47,553 bases of DNA from Anthropogastromicrobium sp050944455 (lineage in GTDB: Bacteria; Bacillota; Clostridia; Lachnospirales; Lachnospiraceae): contig JBMNRC010000022.1 in NCBI GenBank assembly GCA_050944455.1, positions 1 to 47,553 on the forward strand, read 5' to 3'. Of the stretch, positions 40,918-47,553 are shown one piece after another. The position numbers were made by a program, and so were the translations under genes. Under the pieces are notes generated by a model. That model had not been told where the DNA came from and did no database searches. It saw nothing but the letters and a program-made list of their open reading frames with translations. Within the stretch, counting starts at the first letter, position 1. The number at the start of each line of letters is the position of its first letter.

Positions 40918-40980
40918 CACGAAATGCATGATCCTGAAGGCTGCTCTGAGATGGCGGGCCGCCAGGAATGGAGGAATCAT

Positions 40981-43569
40981 ATGACCAAAACCTATATACC
41001 GGCAAATGAGAAGGCAGTTCTGCGGGACGATCACTGGAGGATTTCCGTGCTGACCCCGCAGATGTTCCGGCTCGAGTATTCAGAGCAGGGGGATTTCACG
41101 GATGAGATGACGCAGAAAATCGTCTGCCGGGATTTCCCGGTTCCGGCCTTTACGGTGAAAAACAGGGATGGGGAACTGCAGATCATCACCGAAAACGCGG
41201 AACTTCATTATGACGGTAAGCCGTTCAGCAAAAGCGGCCTGTCTATCCGCGTGCGCGGAAACGGAGGGAGCGGGACCTGGCATTATGGAGAGACAGGGGA
41301 CAGCCTCCCGGGAACCGCGAGAACGCTGGATCAGGCTGAGGGCGAGGACCTGATGAACGGGACAAAACTGAAGCTGGAGGACAGCCTGTTCGCGATGAGG
41401 GAGGGTTATTCCGTCATTGACGACAGCCGTTCGGTGACGGTACACACGGACGGGACTGTCAGCAGCAGGCCGGTGGGAAACCTGGATCTCTATTTCTTCG
41501 GCTACGGGCATCGGTTTCATGAAGGGCTCAGGGATTTTTACCGCCTGACTGGCAGGCCGCCGCTGATTCCCCGTTTTGCGCTCGGCAACTGGTGGAGCCG
41601 GTATTATAAATATACGGAGCAGGAATACAAGGACCTGATCCGGCATTTCGAGGCGGACAGGGTTCCGCTTTCCGTTGCCGTGATCGACATGGACTGGCAC
41701 CTGGTCGACATCGACCCGAAATACGGAAGCGGATGGACCGGATACACCTGGAACCCGGAACTGTTCCCGGATTACCGGGAATTCCTGGCCTGGCTGCATC
41801 AGCACGGGCTTCGCACGGCCCTGAATATCCATCCGGCGGACGGCGTGCGGGCGTATGAGGCGATGTATCCGCAGATGGCGGAGGCGCTGGGCCGGAACGC
41901 CGCGGAGGAGGAGCCGATTCCCTTTGACATTACGGACCCGGAGTATGTGAAAGCGGCGTTCCAGTACATCTATCATCCGTATGAGAAGGACGGCGTGGAT
42001 TTCTGGTGGCTGGACTGGCAGCAGGGAGCCGTGACCAGGATCCCCGGCCTGGATCCTCTGTGGATGATCAACCGCAGCCATTATGTGGACAGCTGCAGGA
42101 ACGGAAAACGCGGGCTGACTTTCTCCCGGTACGCCGGCATCGGAAGCCACCGTTATCCGATTGGATTCTCGGGAGACACAATCTCCAGCTGGAAATCGCT
42201 CGATTACCAGCCGTTCTTCACGGCGTCCGCCTCGAACACCGGGTTCGGCTGGTGGAGCCACGACATCGGCGGGCATATGCTCGGCGCGAAAGATGAGGAA
42301 CTGACTGTCCGCTGGGTTCAGTACGGCGTATTCTCCCCGATCATGCGTCTTCACAGCTCAGACTGCGAATTCATGCACAAGGAGCCATGGCTGTTCAGCC
42401 CCGGTTACAAAGAGACCCTGGAGAGGTACCTGAGGCTGCGCCATTCCCTGATTCCCTATCTTTACACGATGAACGTCAGGGCAAGCCGCGACGGAGTTCC
42501 GCTGGTTCAGCCGCTGTATTACGGGGATCCGGAAAACTGGGAACTTTACAGGCACTTCCGCAATGAATATTATTTCGGGGACAGCCTTCTGGTGAGCCCG
42601 GTCACGCAGGCGAGAGACAAAACCGGATTCGCGGAGGTGAAGACGTGGATCCCGGACGGAGGATGGACCGACCTGTTCTCAGGCGTTCACTACCGCGGGA
42701 AACGCCAGACGGAGATGGTCAGGGACCTTTCCGACATTCCGGTGCTCGCGAAGGACGGCGCTGTTCTTCCGATGACGGATCTGAGCACGGAAGAGCTGTA
42801 TACCGCGTCGACCGACAGCCCTGAGCATCTGCTGCTCAAAGTATTCCCCGGGAAGGACGGCGCGTTCGAAATGCTGGAGGACGACGGAACAGGAACGGAA
42901 TACCAGCCGGAACACTGGTGCAGTACCGTCATCTCCCAGACTTCCGATCCTGTCCGCGGGACGGTCTCGCTCACCATCGGGGCGGCCTCGGGGAATGTTT
43001 CCTGTGTTCCCGGGCAGAGAACCTGGAGGGCGGAGTTTTACCTGGACGGGTTTGAGTCTCTGCTGGCGGCCGGAGCAGCTTCGCCGGATGCGGCGTATGC
43101 TGCGCCTATGAAAAAGGAACTTCCTTACCGGACGACGCTCAGCGCCAGCGGCTCAGTGGACAGCTTTTCGCGCCCGGATCTGGGGAAATGTGTCTGCGGA
43201 TGGGAAATCCGGGTGTCCTCCGACGAGGAAATCCGTGAAGTATCCTGGGATTCCTCCCGCAACGTGGCCGCGGTGTCCTTCGGACCGCACGCAGCCGGAA
43301 AAGAACTGAATGTCATTCTGGCTCTGAGTCCGTCAGGTACAGGGCGCGGTCTGGCGGAAGAGGCGGACGCGGCCCGCGAGAGCCATCTGGTTTCCCGGCT
43401 GTACGGAGTTCTTATGGAGGCCAACGCGGAATATCTGGAAAAGCAGAAAATCGGGGATATCCTGCACTCCGGCTGCAGCAGATCCCAGATTCTGTCGGAT
43501 GTGCTGACCTCGAAGCTGCCGGAGAAGATCAAGGAAGCTTACGCGGAGCTGATCCTTGCGGAAGAATGA
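40981..43569 (+). CDS. GH31 alpha-glycosidase (alpha-glucosidase type)
   Basis: The 862-residue enzyme has the GH31 layout: N-terminal beta domain (1-195), catalytic barrel (about 196-520) and C-terminal beta domains including a DUF5110-like part. The candidate nucleophile is Asp345 in FWWLDWQQG and the acid/base Asp399 in GFSGDT. WWSHDIGGHM is the conserved motif after the acid/base. WLDWQQG differs from the common W-x-D-M-N-E nucleophile motif and points to a less-studied subfamily. It is cytoplasmic. ATG 40981 follows GGAGG; the frame extends to 40864, but that part only reads through the 39-bp repeats. The C-terminal 60 residues (LMEANAEYLEKQKIGDILHS) are an additional helical tail. Confidence 0.88.
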   Translation: MTKTYIPANEKAVLRDDHWRISVLTPQMFRLEYSEQGDFTDEMTQKIVCRDFPVPAFTVKNRDGELQIITENAELHYDGKPFSKSGLSIRVRGNGGSGTWHYGETGDSLPGTARTLDQAEGEDLMNGTKLKLEDSLFAMREGYSVIDDSRSVTVHTDGTVSSRPVGNLDLYFFGYGHRFHEGLRDFYRLTGRPPLIPRFALGNWWSRYYKYTEQEYKDLIRHFEADRVPLSVAVIDMDWHLVDIDPKYGSGWTGYTWNPELFPDYREFLAWLHQHGLRTALNIHPADGVRAYEAMYPQMAEALGRNAAEEEPIPFDITDPEYVKAAFQYIYHPYEKDGVDFWWLDWQQGAVTRIPGLDPLWMINRSHYVDSCRNGKRGLTFSRYAGIGSHRYPIGFSGDTISSWKSLDYQPFFTASASNTGFGWWSHDIGGHMLGAKDEELTVRWVQYGVFSPIMRLHSSDCEFMHKEPWLFSPGYKETLERYLRLRHSLIPYLYTMNVRASRDGVPLVQPLYYGDPENWELYRHFRNEYYFGDSLLVSPVTQARDKTGFAEVKTWIPDGGWTDLFSGVHYRGKRQTEMVRDLSDIPVLAKDGAVLPMTDLSTEELYTASTDSPEHLLLKVFPGKDGAFEMLEDDGTGTEYQPEHWCSTVISQTSDPVRGTVSLTIGAASGNVSCVPGQRTWRAEFYLDGFESLLAAGAASPDAAYAAPMKKELPYRTTLSASGSVDSFSRPDLGKCVCGWEIRVSSDEEIREVSWDSSRNVAAVSFGPHAAGKELNVILALSPSGTGRGLAEEADAARESHLVSRLYGVLMEANAEYLEKQKIGDILHSGCSRSQILSDVLTSKLPEKIKEAYAELILAEE

Positions 43570-43666
43570 GAAAAAGGAAAAATTCAGAGATCGGCAGGAT
43601 AATCGGAAGACAGAGAAAGATAAGTAAAAACAGGCGGCAGCGCAGGTAAAAGTAACCAGCGCCGGG

Positions 43667-43837
43667 GAATCCGGAACAGCTCTGAGAAATCCGGAACGGC
43701 GCTGATATCCGGAACGGCTCCGAGAAATCCGGAACGGCGCTGATATCCGGAACGGCTCCGAGAAATCCGGAACAGCGCTGATATCCGGAACAGCTCTGAG
43801 AAATCCGGAACAGCGCTGATATCTGGAACAGTGCTGG
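43667..43837. repeat. 38-bp tandem repeat, about 4.5 copies
   Basis: Units starting at 43686, 43724, 43762 and 43800 each contain two related half-units built on ATCCGGAAC (20 and 18 bases). A leading half-unit starts at 43667. Internal copies are near-identical, while the edges carry CAGCTCTG or CAGTGCTG variants. The array fills most of the 289-base gap before the serine hydrolase gene and has no unique spacers. Confidence 0.88.
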
Positions 43838-43858
43838 AAACATCAGGGAGAACGTGAA

Positions 43859-44740
43859 ATGAAAAAACTGGATCTGGATCAATTTTATCGCAAAGCTTCC
43901 GCTCTGAGAGTCATCGCGGTGATGGTTTCTCAGAACGGTGAACTGCTGGCAAAGCACAATTTCGATGATGACTGCCGGAGAAATATCTATTCGGCGAGCA
44001 AAAGCTTCACTTCCGCGGCGGTAGGCATAGCACAGCGGGAAGGGCTGCTCTCCATCAGTGAAAAACTGACGGACGCTTTTCCGGACGATCTGCCGGATAC
44101 GGTGAGCGACGAACTGGCAGCCGCGACGGTGCGGGATCTCCTGACCATGTGCCTGGGACAGGGTGAGGCTCACCTGATGGGCGGCCAGCGCCCGTTTATT
44201 GAGGAGAAGGACTGGGTGAAGCTGTCCCTGTCCTACCCGTTCACGGACATGCCGGGAACCAGATTTCTGTATAACAATGTCGGGCCCTATCTTGCCGGAG
44301 TGCTGGTCCAGCGCCGGGCAGGCTGCGATCTTGTTTCCTATCTGATGCCGAGGATGCTGGAGCCGATGGGAATCCGCAGGCCGATGTGGGAGCAGGATCC
44401 CTGCGGCTATACTTTCGGCGCCGGCGGAATGTTCCTGAATCTTCCCGAGCTGCACAGGCTCGGCCTGCTGTACCTGCAGGACGGGAACTGGAACGGCAGG
44501 CAGCTGGTCCCGAAGGACTGGGTGCGGGAGAGCACCAGCGTTCAGGCGGATAACGGAGCCTATGGCTACGGATATCTGTTCTGGGGCGGAGAACAGGGTT
44601 CGTTCAGGGCAGACGGGAAGTACTGCCAGCTGTCCATCATCCTGCGGAGCCGGAACGCCGTGATTTCCCTGCTCTCAGAGTGCAGGGACGGGGACGCGCT
44701 GAACCGCGCCATCTTTGACGAGATCGTCCCGCAGCTCTGA
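43859..44740 (+). CDS. Beta-lactamase-fold serine hydrolase (class C-like)
   Basis: The 293-residue protein belongs to the penicillin-binding/class C beta-lactamase superfamily. The nucleophile Ser45 and general base Lys48 lie in SASK, and YNN (138-140) is the second active-site motif. GGEQGSF (about 242-248) may stand for the third, KTG-like element. No signal peptide is seen, so a cytoplasmic esterase or amidase is more likely than antibiotic resistance or wall remodelling. GGGAG ends about 8 bases before the start, directly after the 38-bp repeat array. Members of this group near glycosidase genes can act as carbohydrate esterases or on small amides, but no substrate can be named. Confidence 0.8.
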   Translation: MKKLDLDQFYRKASALRVIAVMVSQNGELLAKHNFDDDCRRNIYSASKSFTSAAVGIAQREGLLSISEKLTDAFPDDLPDTVSDELAAATVRDLLTMCLGQGEAHLMGGQRPFIEEKDWVKLSLSYPFTDMPGTRFLYNNVGPYLAGVLVQRRAGCDLVSYLMPRMLEPMGIRRPMWEQDPCGYTFGAGGMFLNLPELHRLGLLYLQDGNWNGRQLVPKDWVRESTSVQADNGAYGYGYLFWGGEQGSFRADGKYCQLSIILRSRNAVISLLSECRDGDALNRAIFDEIVPQL

Positions 44741-44840
44741 TCCCCGGCCGGGATTATAATCCGTACAGCCGGCGGGACGTTTCGCAGAAACGGATACTGC
44801 TGTGCACAAAACCAGAAACCGAAAAAACATCGCGAACGGG

Positions 44841-44869
44841 TTCACGCGGCCGGACAAATATGATAGAAT
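44841..44869 (+). promoter_or_regulatory. Candidate promoter of the SH3-domain gene
   Basis: TAGAAT (44864-44869) has a weak TTCACG (44841-44846) 17 bases upstream. AAGGAG precedes the start codon. Confidence 0.4.
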
Positions 44870-44933
44870 AGCGGAAGAACCTGAGGAAACAGCCTGCTGT
44901 TTTACGGGCTGACAAAGCAAGGAGTGTGTTTGT

Positions 44934-45656
44934 ATGGCAGATTCAAGACATAGAAAAGACAGGACAGAAGACGCCTTCGACGAAGAGGAAAGCTTTGCTG
45001 TCTCTGATGATACGGATGAGGAAGATGAAACGGAAGAAGAGAAGGGCGGTCACGGCCACGGCGGGCTCGTAGCCTTTCTGATCATCCTGATTATCCTCGC
45101 CGCTCTGATTGCGGAAGTGGCGGTTTATACCCACTACACCGGAACGAATCCTCTGAGCGGGGTCCCGGTAATCGGCGAACTGTTTGACAGAGCGCTTCCG
45201 TCCGACAGCCAGACTGAAACCGTGTCTCCGACGGTTGCTGCAGTCACAACGACGGCCGCGGAAACAACTACCGAACAGGAAACGACGACGGAAGCGACTA
45301 CAGAGGAGCCGACGACTGAGGAACCGACAACCGAGGAAGTTACGACCGAAGAGGCGGTAACTGAGGAAGAGACCACGGAAGCGGCAGCGGCGGTTACGGA
45401 AGCGGCTCAGGCAGCAGACCAGCAGATCGTGAGTGACGGCAATACGTCGCCGCTCTCGGTTCTGACTGTCGTGACGGATTCGCTGAACGTCCATTCTGAC
45501 GCGAGCACCAGTTCCACAACAATCGGCCAGCTGTACAGAAGCGAAGAGCGCTACGTTTACCAGACCGCAAACGACGGCACTTACAACTGGTATCGCGTTC
45601 CGGAAGGATGGGTGGCTGACAACGGCACGTTCGTACAGGTCAGCCCGCTGCAGTAA
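44934..45656 (+). CDS. Membrane-anchored SH3b-domain protein with Thr/Glu-rich stalk
   Basis: The 240-residue protein has an acidic cytoplasmic N-terminus (1-38) and a Gly/His-rich GGHGHGG turn. One membrane helix follows (about 45-66), then a stalk of TTEE-type repeats (about 95-150) and a C-terminal bacterial SH3 domain (about 173-236; SLNVHSDAS...IGQLYR...WYRVPEGWVADNG). The type II topology places the SH3 domain outside, where such domains bind cell wall peptides. The acidic, threonine-rich spacer probably crosses the wall. It has its own promoter and terminator, so it is a single-gene unit. Its exact partner is unknown; a structural or sensing role at the wall is inferred. Confidence 0.78.
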   Translation: MADSRHRKDRTEDAFDEEESFAVSDDTDEEDETEEEKGGHGHGGLVAFLIILIILAALIAEVAVYTHYTGTNPLSGVPVIGELFDRALPSDSQTETVSPTVAAVTTTAAETTTEQETTTEATTEEPTTEEPTTEEVTTEEAVTEEETTEAAAAVTEAAQAADQQIVSDGNTSPLSVLTVVTDSLNVHSDASTSSTTIGQLYRSEERYVYQTANDGTYNWYRVPEGWVADNGTFVQVSPLQ

Positions 45657-45793
45657 ATACGCAATCTGCGGCCGGCAATGAACCGGCGCGAGCCGTGTAA
45701 GCGGATCCCTTGCAGAGTTCCGGCTGAAATTCATCAATCATACGCTGTACGCTGACGGCCAGGGCCGGAAGCGAAAGCCAGACAGACAGCAGG

Positions 45794-45834
45794 CAGACTG
45801 TTCACTCCGGGGAGAATGAACAGTCTGTTTTTTT
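45794..45834 (+). terminator. Terminator after the SH3-domain gene
   Basis: CAGACTGTTCA (45794-45804) pairs with TGAACAGTCTG (45817-45827), followed by seven T. The rest of the 614-base gap (45657-46270) holds a 20-bp tandem pair but no gene. Confidence 0.88.
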
Positions 45835-45870
45835 AATGCTGCTGTTTGCTTTTTTTTGCGGTCTCCGCAC

Positions 45871-45910
45871 AGCTTTACCGGCATCTTTTCAGCTTTACCG
45901 GCAGTTTTTC
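45871..45910. repeat. 20-bp tandem repeat, two copies
   Basis: AGCTTTACCGGCATCTTTTC (45871-45890) is followed directly by a copy with two changes (45891-45910). TTTTCAG remnants continue to about 45930. Confidence 0.7.
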
Positions 45911-46270
45911 AGATTTTCAGACAGGTTTTCAGGGAGATCCGGCGGACGCGGAGTGACTGCGAAATACCTGAAAAGCCAGCTGATTCATTCAGAGGCCGGC
46001 CGCGGGGCCCGGTGAATACTCGTACATTTTGATGGATTTTCACAAAGCGGACAGAGTTATCGGCCGATGGGTTTTACTATGCAAAAACGGTCTGTCTGTG
46101 ATAAAATTATTGCTGTTTCAGGCGGACTGAACCTAAAATCTGAATCTCTGCGCTGTTCCTTTCCGCGGCTCAGGCGCAGCCGGAGTTTCAGAAAAGATGA
46201 ACTTTATACTCTTGCTTTTTATCCAATTCAATCTGAACAGACACCCAAGGTAAAGGAGGAGGGAGTACCA

Positions 46271-46771
46271 ATGACAGACAAATATAAAAACAACCGTCTC
46301 CTTGCAGTCATTATCCTGCTGATTCTCGGCATCATTCTGACGATTTTTCCCAGCGGTACGCTGGAACTGCTCTGCAGGATCCTGGGAATCGCGGCGATCT
46401 GCTTCGGTGCGGCAACTTTATACGGAGCCATCAAGAAAAACCAGGACGGCATGACCATCATGCTGGCGGTGGCGGCGATTGTGATCGGCATCTTTTTTAC
46501 GGCGCAGCCGGGGGTCCTGGCTTCGATTATCCCGTTTATCATCGGTATTGTCCTGGTGGGCAACGGGATCCTCAATCTCAGCAATTCAATACGCAATAAA
46601 ACCGTGATGGGAAGTCGGTTCTGGTATTCCGTGCTTGTGGCGTCCGCCGCGATCATCATCGGCATTCTGATTCTGTTCAACCTGTTTTCCACGGCGAGCG
46701 TTATTGTCAGGATTATCGGAATCGGCCTGATCATCGGGGCGGTTGACAGCCTGCTGACGATGAAAAAGTAA
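46271..46771 (+). CDS. DUF308 (HdeD-like) small membrane protein
   Basis: The 166-residue protein is almost entirely hydrophobic, with about six membrane segments in three pairs, as in DUF308/HdeD proteins. Repeated GIIL/IGI-type motifs (AVIILLILGIILTIFPSGTL, AAIVIGIFFTAQPGVL, AAIIIGILILFNLFS) mark the internal triplication. GGAGGAGGG fixes ATG 46271; the open frame extends upstream to 46067 without a better signal. HdeD in E. coli is linked to acid resistance, but the biochemical function of the family is unknown. A DUF488 gene follows after 122 bases on the same strand. Confidence 0.83.
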   Translation: MTDKYKNNRLLAVIILLILGIILTIFPSGTLELLCRILGIAAICFGAATLYGAIKKNQDGMTIMLAVAAIVIGIFFTAQPGVLASIIPFIIGIVLVGNGILNLSNSIRNKTVMGSRFWYSVLVASAAIIIGILILFNLFSTASVIVRIIGIGLIIGAVDSLLTMKK

Positions 46772-46893
46772 TGTTTTCGGAGGATAAGACTCCCTGATCG
46801 TATGGCCGGAAAATTTTCCGGATGCCGCTCTGCCGAAAAAGACGTCAGACGGCAGCAGACAGATCCCCATTCATTGGAGAAAGCGGAAATGAA

Positions 46894-47262
46894 ATGAAAC
46901 ATCAGCTGAAAATACTGCGGGTATATGAACTCAAACCTGATAGTGAAGGATATCGTGTCCTGATTGACAGACTGTGGCCGAGAGGTCTCCGCAGGGAGGC
47001 GCTTGAACCGTTTGTATGGGCAAAGGATATCGCGCCGTCCAATGAACTCAGAAAATGGTTCGGGCATGAGTCTGACCGCTTTGAAGAGTTTTCCCGGAAA
47101 TACCGGGAAGAGCTGGAAAACAATCCACAGGCGGATAGGTTCGTAAATGAAATTGGAAACAGTCTCAATGATAAAGATGTTGTGCTGCTGTATGCTGCAA
47201 AAAACAAAGAAGCCAATAATGCAGTCGTATTGAAAAGATGGCTGGAAGAAAAGCTCAGGTAA
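46894..47262 (+). CDS. DUF488 family protein
   Basis: This 122-residue cytoplasmic protein has the DUF488 hallmark RVLIDRLWPRGL (about 21-32), followed by WAKDIAPSNELRKWFGH and the closing VVLLYAAKNKEANNAVVLKRWL. Such YeaO-like proteins are widespread and uncharacterised. ATG 46894 is preceded by TGGAGAAAG; the longer frame from 46822 is not supported. Its stop overlaps by 8 bases the stop of the convergent AraC-type gene on the other strand. No operon partner is evident beyond the DUF308 gene. Confidence 0.82.
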   Translation: MKHQLKILRVYELKPDSEGYRVLIDRLWPRGLRREALEPFVWAKDIAPSNELRKWFGHESDRFEEFSRKYREELENNPQADRFVNEIGNSLNDKDVVLLYAAKNKEANNAVVLKRWLEEKLR

Positions 47263-47426
47263 TCTTTTTTCGGAACTGCCGCGGACTCATTCCACTGAAC
47301 TTACGGAACGTGTTAGAGAAATGCTCAGCTGACGAAAACCCGATCTGTTCTGAAATATCCGCGACCGAAAGTTCGGTTGACTGAAGCAATATCACAGCGG
47401 CGCTCATACGCGCCGCTGTTTTTTTC
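47255..47426 (-). pseudogene. AraC-family regulator 3' end, interrupted by a group II intron
   Basis: On the minus strand, 56 codons encode the second half of an AraC helix-turn-helix domain: RMSAAVILLQSTELSVADIS, then GFSSAEHFSNTFRKFSGMSP. The first HTH and the rest of the protein should lie further upstream, but from 47427 the sequence matches the 5' end of a group IIC intron in the opposite orientation. An antisense intron cannot splice from this gene's mRNA, so the gene is probably inactive, unless it is already an older fragment. The residues KKTAA before the HTH fit the AraC consensus poorly, which favours the fragment view. The stop codon overlaps the DUF488 stop. Confidence 0.65.
47396..47425 (+). 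terminator. Terminator-like hairpin plus T7 at the intron insertion site
   Basis: AGCGGCGC (47396-47403) and GCGCCGCT (47410-47417) form a perfect 8-bp stem with a TCATAC loop, followed by G and seven T. Read on the plus strand it could end the DUF488 transcript. On the minus strand the same bases are AraC codons. It is the motif that group IIC introns use as a target. Confidence 0.7.
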
Positions 47427-47553
47427 GTATGCGCGCCATGGGCGCGCTCTAATGGGTGAAAGTCCCTGGTACGCCTTGGCAGCGAGGAAGTACATAGCTG
47501 AACAGCAAGGGTGTCCGCCGTGAGGCGGAATCTGAAAGAAGCTGTAGGCAAAA
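47427..47553 (+). mobile_element. Group IIC intron, 5' end (truncated by the window)
   Basis: From GTATGCGCGCC onward the sequence aligns in order with the domain I start of group IIC introns such as that of Oceanobacillus iheyensis. It shows CATGGG, then CTCTAATGGGTGAAAGTCCC, GCAAGGGTGTCCGC, GGAATCTGAA, GAAGC and GGCAAA. The 5' end is GTATG where GTGTG/GTGCG is usual. It starts one base after a hairpin with T7. The reverse transcriptase ORF and domains II-VI lie beyond the window. Confidence 0.85.

Noticed and set aside
40864..40980. N-terminal extension of the GH31 protein by 39 residues
   Set aside because: The extension only translates the 39-bp repeat array, while ATG 40981 has a good GGAGG and begins at the expected family N-terminus.
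43667..43837. CRISPR array
   Set aside because: Repeats are directly contiguous with no unique spacers, and no cas genes are present.
43859..44740. Antibiotic-resistance beta-lactamase
   Set aside because: SxxK and YxN motifs are present but there is no signal peptide, and the context is glycosidase genes; a cytoplasmic esterase/amidase is more likely.

Overview
The window looks like chromosomal DNA of a GC-rich, gut-dwelling Clostridia (Lachnospirales-like Firmicute). This is an inference from AGGAGG-type ribosome binding sites, the ECF transporter, a YesN-type AraC sensor, Lpl/Msm-type sugar ABC cassettes, a bile salt hydrolase, a Thr/Glu-rich SH3 surface protein and many intracellular glycosidases. 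No tRNA, rRNA, CRISPR array or phage gene was seen.

Layout. 1-1.7 kb: an MBL-fold gene remnant, then an SPFH membrane protein paired with a small ribbon-helix-helix protein and a strong terminator. 1.9-5.3 kb: a cobalt/nickel ECF operon (cbiM-cbiQ-cbiO) ending in an overlapping TetR-type regulator; it has a sigma-A promoter, a perfect inverted repeat and a foldable leader. 5.5-7.6 kb: a choloylglycine hydrolase whose 3' end is tandemly duplicated, convergent with an EamA transporter. 7.9-9.9 kb: thrS without a TGS domain, divergent from an AraA/FucI-like isomerase followed by a GH32 fructosidase (10.3-13.5 kb).

13.6-24 kb: a membrane-anchored AraC-family sensor-regulator, divergent from an Lpl-type ABC importer (two permeases and a binding protein), then a GH29 alpha-L-fucosidase and a GH2 enzyme with beta-glucuronidase features. 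24.3-37.1 kb: a LacI-family regulator followed by what looks like one regulon. An (alpha/alpha)6-barrel glycosidase gene and a sugar-binding protein/MalF/MalG/GH65/GH65/beta-phosphoglucomutase operon both start from promoters that carry the same palindrome, CAAAAACGTTTTTG. The implied pathway is import of an alpha-glucoside, phosphorolysis to beta-glucose-1-phosphate by the two GH65 enzymes, and conversion to glucose-6-phosphate by PgmB. Neither ABC cassette encodes an ATPase, so a shared MsmX-like ATPase elsewhere is implied.

37.2-44.7 kb: a carbon-nitrogen hydrolase (minus strand), a GH3 enzyme, a GH31 enzyme and a beta-lactamase-fold serine hydrolase; the last two genes are each preceded by tandem repeats (39 bp and 38 bp units). 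44.9-47.3 kb: an SH3-domain membrane protein, a DUF308 membrane protein and a DUF488 protein. The window ends in the first 127 bases of a group IIC intron. The intron lies directly after a hairpin plus T-run inside the 3' end of an antisense AraC-family gene.
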